Source: Candidatus Sulfotelmatobacter sp.
GTDB taxonomy: Bacteria; Acidobacteriota; Terriglobia; Terriglobales; Acidobacteriaceae
Length of the DNA stretch: 42,940 nucleotides
NCBI GenBank assembly: GCA_017883425.1
Contig: JADGNP010000003.1
Span: 1 to 42,940, forward strand
Direction of reading: 5' to 3'
Part shown: piece by piece, positions 20,001-26,091 of the stretch
Layout: the number at the start of each line of letters is the position of its first letter
Numbering within the stretch: position 1 is the stretch's first letter
Program-made: the position numbers and the translations under genes
Notes under the pieces: model-generated
Database searches by the model: none
Seen by the model: the letters and a program-made list of their open reading frames with translations, nothing else
Told to the model about the DNA's origin: nothing

Positions 20001-20338
20001 CGTGAGCCTTGCGTCGCATAGCCATGAATCTTCTCGGGAATCTGAATCCACCGGCGGAACACGCGGGTTCCCGCCCAATGCTCCTCGTTCGCATTCCTTC
20101 CGCCTGGCTCCGACGCATTCTTCACGGTGAGCAGGCCCCAGTCGGAGTCGTTCAGCCCCGGATCTTCTGGATGGGGAACGTCAGCATGAAAGCGCCATTC
20201 GGCTTCGTCCAGACGGGTGAGCGTTTCTAGCCGGTCGAGTGTCGGCTTATAAGGATCGGGGACAGGAGAAGTCTGGGAAACCGCAAAAGCCGCGTGCATC
20301 ACAATCACGAGTATTAAGAAGATAGCGGAACGCTTCAT
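17048..20338 (-). CDS. Glycoside hydrolase family 38 alpha-mannosidase, exported
   Basis: 'NSHIDMAWLWPWTETVEVVRNTFQSVLDLM' and 'KIGWNPDSFGYNYQLPQIYKKSGMDYFVTQKL' typical of GH38; signal MKRSAIFLILVIVMHAAFAVSQ. Confidence 0.9.
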   Translation of the reverse strand: MKRSAIFLILVIVMHAAFAVSQTSPVPDPYKPTLDRLETLTRLDEAEWRFHADVPHPEDPGLNDSDWGLLTVKNASEPGGRNANEEHWAGTRVFRRWIQIPEKIHGYATQGSRVSMDLRFGSPQSLRITVFSNGAILYRGSDDDILPMLLTENAQPGQKFLVAARVVAGDEAQSEFFHSELTLEPPHARPDPAFLRMELLSARPIIAAYEEGKAERQQRLEAALKAIDFSPLDRGDQAGFDASLKAAHAKLEALKPFLQKFNIRIVGNSHIDMAWLWPWTETVEVVRNTFQSVLDLMREYPDFKFTMSSARTYEWMQEKYPDLFQQIEKRVKEGRWEIIGGMWVEPDLNMPDGESLVRQILVGKRYFQKNFGVDVKIGWNPDSFGYNYQLPQIYKKSGMDYFVTQKLLWAHEFTTFPYKLFWWQAPDGSRLLTYFPHDYAGGIDAEPLATDLSIWMPSIYGKSVPDKPEMMHLYGVGDHGGGPTRVMLDHAEQLKASGAVYPKLEFSFARDFFSDLEKKLPSMQVPTWDGELYFAYHRGVFTTQAETKRRIRRAEETVLNAEKFASLALLYGRPYPQDEMELTWKNLLFEHFHDIMPGSGIAVNYLDAKRSLENVDRTANDVAMGSLREIAAHVNTQGEGAPILIFNSLSWPRTEVAEVDVQLPAPTRQIEVVDSTGKPAESQLVSLDAETHRAHFLLLSSTPSLGYQTYFVRAATAAPAVHSMLKASSDTLENEFIRVKIDPQTGCMTSLFDKRSGTEALAPAETDTGGPKTSTCGNLLQTFVDKPQQWDAWNIDADFEKQHWDLDKADEVKLMESGPLRAIIRIKNHFQNSTFLRDIIMYAGVPRVDVKMMAEWHEKHILLKVAFPVSAHSDKAAFEIPFGSVERPTTRNTPAELAQFEVPAQRWADISDSKHGFSLLNDCKYGYDAKGNVLRLSLLRSPEWPDPHADEGHHEFTYSLYPHGGGWKDALTIRRGYELNYKLISMPFGKHQGALAAEHSFVQAQPDNVIVTALKKAEDENTLVVRFYEWAGKDGEATIQLPPGAESAAETDLMERAIASVSVHDGAVTLHTKPYEIKTIKVRFSGIPQIAATAKP

Positions 20339-20530
20339 CGAGAACGCACCTTTCCGAGCGAGGCCAGACTGCAACAGCAGTCTTTGCAGGCAACCAAAGA
20401 TTATCACTCAACAATTGTTTGGAAGCCTAAGTTGCTGATTCTACAGCGAGGTTACGCCGCCTGCGCGCGGCCTGCAAAAATTGTGATTCCTTCCATGCAA
20501 ATTATGAATCGAAGTTGTTACGTAAGATTG

Positions 20531-20559
20531 TTGACGGCACAAGCCGTTCAACTTAGAAT
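20531..20559 (+). promoter_or_regulatory. Sigma70-like promoter of the Cys-leader/sulfur operon
   Basis: TTGACG (20531-20536), 17-nt spacer, TAGAAT (20554-20559). Near-palindrome TTGACGGC-ACAA-GCCGTTCAA overlaps the -35 element and spacer. Confidence 0.65.
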
Positions 20560-20569
20560 CCAGACTCCA

Positions 20570-20662
20570 ATGTCAGATAGCTGCAATCTTCGCGCGTTGT
20601 GCTGCTGCACTTGTTGTTGTTGTGCATGCGTGTGCGCTGGCGCGGGGAGGCTGCTGACCTAA
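20570..20662 (+). CDS. Polycysteine leader peptide (candidate cysteine attenuator uORF)
   Basis: ATG..TAA encodes MSDSCNLRALCCCTCCCCACVCAGAGRLLT, 10 Cys in 30 codons (TGCTGCTGC ACT TGTTGTTGTTGT GCA TGC GTG TGC). ATG is 10 nt after the -10 hexamer. Located directly upstream of a terminator and a sulfur-assimilation operon. Confidence 0.8.
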   Translation: MSDSCNLRALCCCTCCCCACVCAGAGRLLT

Positions 20663-20690
20663 GAATTCGTTCTTAACATCGGCACTCATC

Positions 20691-20730
20691 AACCCATCGC
20701 CAGACGAACTGGCGGTGGGTTTTTTGTTTT
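20691..20730 (+). terminator. Intrinsic terminator between Cys leader and sulfite reductase (candidate attenuator)
   Basis: AACCCATCGCCAG-ACGAA-CTGGCGGTGGGTT: 13-bp stem with one T-G pair, followed by TTTTTTGTTTT. Confidence 0.88.
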
Positions 20731-20762
20731 CCGGATATTAACTTTCCAGACCCCAAACTCCT

Positions 20763-22481
20763 ATGACAAACGCAGCGAAAGAAACCAAAGCACAACGAGT
20801 CGAGCGCCTGAAGCGCGCCCAGAACCCATGGGAGGGGCTGGAGGAAATCCGGCGCTTTGCCCGCGAGGGATTCGAATCCATCCCCCCCGAATGGATCGGG
20901 ACCTACTTCCGCTGGTGGGGCGTTTACACCCAGGGGGATGGTGCGGGAGTCACCGGCGGCCAGAATGGGGAAGGCCGGGCGTTGCAGCGTTTCATGGTGC
21001 GCATTCGCATTCCCAACGGCATGATGAGTTCCCGGCAACTGCGGGCCATTGCCGACCTCACTCGCCGCCACGCCAACGGAATCGCCGACCTTACCGTTCG
21101 TCAAAACATTCAACTGCATTGGATCACCATCGAATCGCTGCCGGAAGTGCTCGACGGCCTCTGGCAAGTCGGGCTGAATACGACCGGAGCCTGCGGTGAC
21201 GTCGTGCGCAATGTGACCGGATGCCCGGTTGCGGGGGTGGATGCGGACGAAATCGTCGACGCTTCGCCACTTGTTCTGGAAGCATCGCGACTGCTGGCGG
21301 GGAATGCCGACTTCTACAACCTGCCGCGCAAATTCAAAATCTCGATTACTGGATGCCGCGTGTGGTGTCCCTATCCCGAAATCAATGACGTGGGCCTGAC
21401 CGCACTGACTCGCACGGTTGGCGGAGAGCCGGAGGTCGGCTTCTCCCTGCGAGTCGCCGGCGGGCTTTCGACGGAACCCTATCTCGGAGCGCGCCTGAAT
21501 GCATTTGTCCGCTGGAACCAGGTTCTGCCCGTGATCAGAGGGATTGCCGAGTTGTTCCGCGACTCCGACGTGTTGCGCGAACACCGCGAACGCGCCCGGC
21601 TGAAATTCCTCTTCTTGCGGCACGGATGGACCGCAGACCGTTTTCTGGGCGAACTGCAAGAGCGCATCGGATTCCAGCTTGATCCCGCGGTCGAAGAGCG
21701 TCCTCCCGACGATGTCTACCGCGATCATGTGGGCATTCATGCGCAGAAGCAGTCCGGTCTCTCTTACGTGGGAGCGGTTGCGCTCCGCGGCCGAATCACC
21801 GCGGAACAGATGCAGTCGGCTGCGGATCTCGCCGAGCGCTATGCCGGCGGCGAATTGCGTGCCACCAACATGCAGAACCTCCTCGTCGTAAACGTGCCCA
21901 CCCTCAACGCGGAAGTGCTGGCGGGGGAATTCAACGCGATCGGATTGAAAGTCGGCGGTTCCGCCTTCTGGCGCGGCACGGTGGCGTGCAGCGGGACGGA
22001 GTTCTGCAAGCTTGCCATCACGGAGACGAAGAGCTTCTCCCGTTGGCTCGTAGAAGAACTGGAAGAACGTTTGCCCGGCTTTGATCAGCATCTGAAACTG
22101 CACGTCACGGGATGCCCCAACAGTTGCGGACAGCACTGGATCGCCGACATCGGCATTGAAGGCAAGAAGATCAAGGTTCATGACCGCATGGTCGATGCCT
22201 ACTACTTCTGCGTGGGCGGAGCGCTTGGTCTCCATCAAGCTACGGCGCGACCCGTCGGGTATCGCTGCGCCGCAACCGACGTGCCGGATGCGCTCGAACG
22301 TCTGCTGGGGCGATACCTGGCGCAGCGCGAACCGGGCGAAAATCTGCGCCGGTTCTTTGTGCGTCACAGCGACACGGAGTTGCGCGAGTTTCTGGCCGGA
22401 GAAGTCGTGGCCGCGGTAGCTCGCGATTTGCCGGACCCGACTCGGGGTCTGTCGCAATCAGCAGGAGGAATCGGTGACTAA
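20763..22481 (+). CDS. Siroheme/4Fe-4S nitrite/sulfite reductase, probably assimilatory sulfite reductase
   Basis: 'RGFESIPPEWIGTYFRWWGVYTQ', 'LTVRQNIQLHWITIESLPEVLDGL', cluster motifs 'VACSGTEFCKLAITETK' and 'VTGCPNSCGQHWIADIG'. Neighbours are siroheme synthesis genes and cysH. Confidence 0.9.
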   Translation: MTNAAKETKAQRVERLKRAQNPWEGLEEIRRFAREGFESIPPEWIGTYFRWWGVYTQGDGAGVTGGQNGEGRALQRFMVRIRIPNGMMSSRQLRAIADLTRRHANGIADLTVRQNIQLHWITIESLPEVLDGLWQVGLNTTGACGDVVRNVTGCPVAGVDADEIVDASPLVLEASRLLAGNADFYNLPRKFKISITGCRVWCPYPEINDVGLTALTRTVGGEPEVGFSLRVAGGLSTEPYLGARLNAFVRWNQVLPVIRGIAELFRDSDVLREHRERARLKFLFLRHGWTADRFLGELQERIGFQLDPAVEERPPDDVYRDHVGIHAQKQSGLSYVGAVALRGRITAEQMQSAADLAERYAGGELRATNMQNLLVVNVPTLNAEVLAGEFNAIGLKVGGSAFWRGTVACSGTEFCKLAITETKSFSRWLVEELEERLPGFDQHLKLHVTGCPNSCGQHWIADIGIEGKKIKVHDRMVDAYYFCVGGALGLHQATARPVGYRCAATDVPDALERLLGRYLAQREPGENLRRFFVRHSDTELREFLAGEVVAAVARDLPDPTRGLSQSAGGIGD

Positions 22482-23094
22482 CTTGTTTCCCATGTTTCTG
22501 AAGCTGGAAGGCAGGCAATGCCTGGTCGTGGGCGCCGGGAAAGTCGGCGAACCAAAGATCGGCGGCCTGCTTGAGACGGGTGCGCGACTCCGCGTGGTTG
22601 CTCTCGATGCAAGTCCCACGGTCCGCGAATGGGCGCGGGCTGGAAAGCTCGACCTCGAGTTGCGTGCCTTCTCGGCGGAAGACCTGGACGGCGCGTTCCT
22701 GGCAGTTGTGGCGACGAATTCACGCAGCCTGAATGAGCGCGTCTATCACGAGGCGCGGAACCGTGGCGTGCTGTGCAATGTGGTCGATGTTCCTGATCTC
22801 TGCGATTTCTTCTATCCCGCCGTCGTGCGCCGCGGCGATCTGCAAATCGCCATTTCAACCGCCGGACAGAGTCCATCGCTGGCCCAGAAAATTCGCCAAC
22901 AGCTTGAAAAACAATTTGGCCCCGGATACGCCGCGTGGGTGGCGGAACTCGGCGAGACTCGAAAACTGATTCTCGCCAGCGATCTTGCCAAAGAACGCAA
23001 GCTGGACCTGTTGCATTCGCTGGCGAGCAGGGAAGCGCTGGAAGCAGCCCTGGCTCAGACCCCCGAACTAGCCGCAAAAGGAGAGGGAGCATGA
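22474..23094 (+). CDS. Precorrin-2 dehydrogenase/sirohydrochlorin ferrochelatase (CysG N-domain/Met8-like)
   Basis: MTNLFPMFLKLEGRQCLVVGAGKVGEPKIGGLLETGARLRVVA; 'NSRSLNERVYHEARNRGVLCNVVDVPDLCDFFYPAVVRRGDLQIAISTAGQSPSLAQKIRQQLE'. GTG start. Confidence 0.9.
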   Translation: MTNLFPMFLKLEGRQCLVVGAGKVGEPKIGGLLETGARLRVVALDASPTVREWARAGKLDLELRAFSAEDLDGAFLAVVATNSRSLNERVYHEARNRGVLCNVVDVPDLCDFFYPAVVRRGDLQIAISTAGQSPSLAQKIRQQLEKQFGPGYAAWVAELGETRKLILASDLAKERKLDLLHSLASREALEAALAQTPELAAKGEGA

Positions 23095-23930
23095 AAGGCA
23101 AGGTTTATCTAGTTGGCGCTGGGCCGGGCGACCCGGAGTTGCTCACCCTGAAAGCGCTACGCGTGCTGAAAACGGCCGATGCTGTGCTGCACGACGACCT
23201 GGTCGCTCCCGAGATATTGAAACTCATCCCTTCCACGGCGCAGATGCACAACGTCGGCAAGCGCTGCGGCAAGAAAAAGATTCGGCAGGAGGAAATCAAT
23301 TTTCTCATGGTCGCGCTCGCGGACTCCGGACTGCGGGTCGTCCGGCTGAAGAGTGGCGATCCGCTGATCTTCGGACGAGCCGGGGAAGAAATCGAATCGC
23401 TGCGCAGGGCCAACATCCCCTTCGAGATTGTGCCGGGCGTGACTTCCGCCCTGGGCGCGGCAGCCGCAGCGCAGATCCCGTTGACCCATCGCCGCGCGTC
23501 GTCCGCCCTTGTATTCATCACTGCGCATCAGGCCCCTGGAAGCGACGCCGCAAACTGGGGCAAGCTGGCCGGAAGCGGGGCGACGCTGGTGATCTATATG
23601 CCCGGACAGAACTACTGCGAGGTTGCCGCGAAGCTGAAGGCGGCTGGGCTTGCCGGCGAGACGCCCTGTGCCGTCATCTCGCGTGCGACAACCCCGCACC
23701 AGCGAGCCCACCGTTCCACGATCGCCGAGTTGTCTCGCTCGCCGAAGCTCGCCGCTCCCACGCTGCTGGTCGTGGGAGAAGTCGTGCGCTTTACCGATCC
23801 TGTAGCCCTCGCGCAGCAACTTGGAGTGCCGGGTATTTCCGCGGGCAACGACAGCCCTCTTGCCACCGTACTATTTGCGGATCCCCCTTCGGCAGCGGAC
23901 TTCAGAACAAATGAGGAGCCACTCGCGTGA
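23091..23930 (+). CDS. cobA: Uroporphyrinogen-III C-methyltransferase
   Basis: MKGKVYLVGAGPGDPELLTLKALRVLKTADAVLHDDLV; 'RLKSGDPLIFGRAGEEIESLRRANIPFEIVPGVTSALGAAAAAQIPLTHR'. Start corrected to ATG 23091, overlapping the upstream stop. Confidence 0.93.
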   Translation: MKGKVYLVGAGPGDPELLTLKALRVLKTADAVLHDDLVAPEILKLIPSTAQMHNVGKRCGKKKIRQEEINFLMVALADSGLRVVRLKSGDPLIFGRAGEEIESLRRANIPFEIVPGVTSALGAAAAAQIPLTHRRASSALVFITAHQAPGSDAANWGKLAGSGATLVIYMPGQNYCEVAAKLKAAGLAGETPCAVISRATTPHQRAHRSTIAELSRSPKLAAPTLLVVGEVVRFTDPVALAQQLGVPGISAGNDSPLATVLFADPPSAADFRTNEEPLA

Positions 23931-24691
23931 AACACCATCTCCAGGACCGTGTTCAAGAGCAGATCGCAGATATTCAGCATGCGGCCGAGCATTGGACTCC
24001 GCAGCACGCTCTGACTTGGGCGTTCGAGACCTTCGGGAACAGTGTGGCCATTTCCTCGGCGTTCGGAGCCGAGGGAATGGTGCTGATCGATATGGCTTCG
24101 CGGGTCCACAGAGACTTCCGCCTTTTCACCATTGACACGGAATTCCTGTTCCCCGAGACCTACAACTTGATGGACAGGATCGAAGAAAAGTACGGCATCG
24201 CGATCGAGAAAGTGTATTCCGTGCTCTCACCCGAAGAGCAGGAACGCAGTCACGGAACGGCGCTGTGGACACGCGATCCCGACCTCTGCTGCAGCCTGCG
24301 GAAAGTCGAACCACTCCGTCGCAAACTCAGCGAGTTGAGCGCGTGGATCACGAGCATTCGCCGCGACCAGACCTCGGTCCGCTCCAGTGCGTGCAGAGTT
24401 GAATGGGATGCCAAGTTCGGCTTGCCGAAGATCAATCCAATTGCCGACTGGACGTCAAAGCAGGTGTGGCGCTACATCCACGACCATGATGTTCCTTACA
24501 ACGCACTTCACAATCAGGACTATCCCAGCATCGGCTGCACGCATTGCACTCGCGCCGTCCGCCCGGGAGAAGATCCGCGTGCGGGACGCTGGCCGGGATT
24601 TGCCAAAACCGAGTGCGGCCTGCACATCATCGAGCCTGTGCCGGGCTCGCCTGCCGCGAGTGCGTCGAAAGCCGCCAAGTTCGGCAACTGA
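23927..24691 (+). CDS. cysH: Assimilatory (phospho)adenylyl-sulfate reductase, probably the 4Fe-4S APS type
   Basis: 'SSAFGAEGMVLIDMA', 'IDTEFLFPETYNLMDRI', 'CCSLRKVEPLRRKL', 'WITSIRRDQTSVR', 'CTHCTRAVRPGEDPRAGRWPGFAKTECGLH'. CC...CxxC pattern is typical of cluster-bearing APS reductases. Confidence 0.93.
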   Translation: MKHHLQDRVQEQIADIQHAAEHWTPQHALTWAFETFGNSVAISSAFGAEGMVLIDMASRVHRDFRLFTIDTEFLFPETYNLMDRIEEKYGIAIEKVYSVLSPEEQERSHGTALWTRDPDLCCSLRKVEPLRRKLSELSAWITSIRRDQTSVRSSACRVEWDAKFGLPKINPIADWTSKQVWRYIHDHDVPYNALHNQDYPSIGCTHCTRAVRPGEDPRAGRWPGFAKTECGLHIIEPVPGSPAASASKAAKFGN

Positions 24692-24846
24692 GTCTGCGCT
24701 TCGCTCAAACTGCCTGGCAGAAAGCGCTGGAGATCCTTCCCCGGTCGCGTGCTGGTTCGGGCCACAGGGAGAATATTGCGTGCAGTCGCTGCACCGACTC
24801 TTCGACCTTCGATTCTTCCACGAAGAACGAGATCGTATTCATGTGG

Positions 24847-24885
24847 GGACAGCCGCCCTCGGCTGTCCGTCGAGCGAAGCTCGAC
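24847..24885. repeat. Tandem hairpins in cysH/LysR convergent intergenic region
   Basis: GGACAGCCG-CCCT-CGGCTGTCC followed directly by GTCGAGC-GAA-GCTCGAC. Confidence 0.75.
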
Positions 24886-24937
24886 AGCTGGTCGGAACCG
24901 GCAACCTGAGACCGAATTTCAGCTCAAGTCCGGTCCT

Positions 24938-25840
24938 TTAATCGTCCGTCTTTTTCATTTGCGTGGCGAACTGACGCAATAGAGCGACAAACGCAGTGGA
25001 GGCCACCGAGAGCGTTCGGTCGCGCCGGTAGGCAAGTCCCAGTTCGCGGTACAGCACCGCGTCCTCGAGATCAATCAGTTTGACTCGCCCGGCATCCACT
25101 TCATCGCGGGCGAAGGACGCGCTGATGAGCGACACGCCCAGATCCGCCGCCACGAAGCTCTTGATCATGCCGATGCTGGGCAGTTCCATTCGCACCTGCA
25201 GTTCGGCGGCGTGGGGCCGAAACAGCTTATCCAACAGCCGTCGCGTATGTCCCGTCTTCGGAAGCAGCAGAGGATGTTTGACGATCTCGCTGACCGGCAC
25301 CACCTTGAATTTCGCCAGCGGATTCTTGGGGCTCACCATCAACATCAGCTTGTCGCGGAAGATCGGATAGATCTTCAAACTCGGAGATTGGATGGGTAAA
25401 GTCAATATGCCCACCTCCACCTGCCCGTTTTCCAGCTTTTCCACGATTTTGTAGGTGAAGTTCCGGTAGATGCTGATCTGCACCGGGGGATAGCGGCGGC
25501 AATATTCGCCGAAAACCTCGGGCAGAACATACAAACAGGTGGCCTCGTTGGCGCCCACCCGCAGCGTGCCACGCGGGGTGCCGCTGTGGTCGGCGACCGC
25601 CATTAACGATTCGTCCCGCAGACTCTTCAGGCGCTCGGCGTATTCGAAAAACACCTGGCCGGCGGGGGTAAGTTTCACCGTTTTGCCCGAGCGGTCGAGC
25701 AGCCGGTCACCGTATTCCTGCTCCAGTTGACGGATTTGCGCGCTGACCGCCGACTGCGACCGAAAAACCTTCTCCCCGGCGCGCGAAAAGCTACCCTGCC
25801 TGGCAACTTCCAGGAACGTGATGAGCTGATCAAAGTCCAT
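24938..25840 (-). CDS. LysR-family transcriptional regulator
   Basis: MDFDQLITFLEVARQGSFSRAGEKVFRSQSAVSAQIRQLEQEYGDRLLDRSGKTVKLTPAG: classic LysR wHTH. TATAAT -10 candidate at 25855-25860 (complement). Confidence 0.95.
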   Translation of the reverse strand: MDFDQLITFLEVARQGSFSRAGEKVFRSQSAVSAQIRQLEQEYGDRLLDRSGKTVKLTPAGQVFFEYAERLKSLRDESLMAVADHSGTPRGTLRVGANEATCLYVLPEVFGEYCRRYPPVQISIYRNFTYKIVEKLENGQVEVGILTLPIQSPSLKIYPIFRDKLMLMVSPKNPLAKFKVVPVSEIVKHPLLLPKTGHTRRLLDKLFRPHAAELQVRMELPSIGMIKSFVAADLGVSLISASFARDEVDAGRVKLIDLEDAVLYRELGLAYRRDRTLSVASTAFVALLRQFATQMKKTDD

Positions 25841-26091
25841 GGTGGTTGAGCGAAATTATAGCGGACTCGTCGCGGTTTCGAGGTTTAATTACCGGGGACC
25901 CAACGCGTCGTGATACGCCCTGAAATTTGCATGGCTTGCATCGAAATTCTGCATTGTACTTTGCTGGCTACAAGCAGATATTAAAGAGCAACGTCTGTTC
26001 CTGGGCAGAAGTGTGCGACACTCCGTCGCCCTCGCAAGATACGCCCAAGAACGAGTGATTCGAAAGGAGTTCAGTCCACCGGACGGAGTCC

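Noticed and set aside
20384-20569. Upstream extension of the Cys-rich ORF (ORF track start at 20384)
   Set aside because: The promoter-like TTGACG/TAGAAT lies inside this extension and the upstream residues lack a Cys bias; ATG 20570 is the more sensible start.
20673-22457. 594-aa minus-strand ORF antisense to the sulfite reductase
   Set aside because: Shadow ORF of a high-GC gene; no recognizable motifs, while the plus-strand frame has clear siroheme/4Fe-4S motifs.
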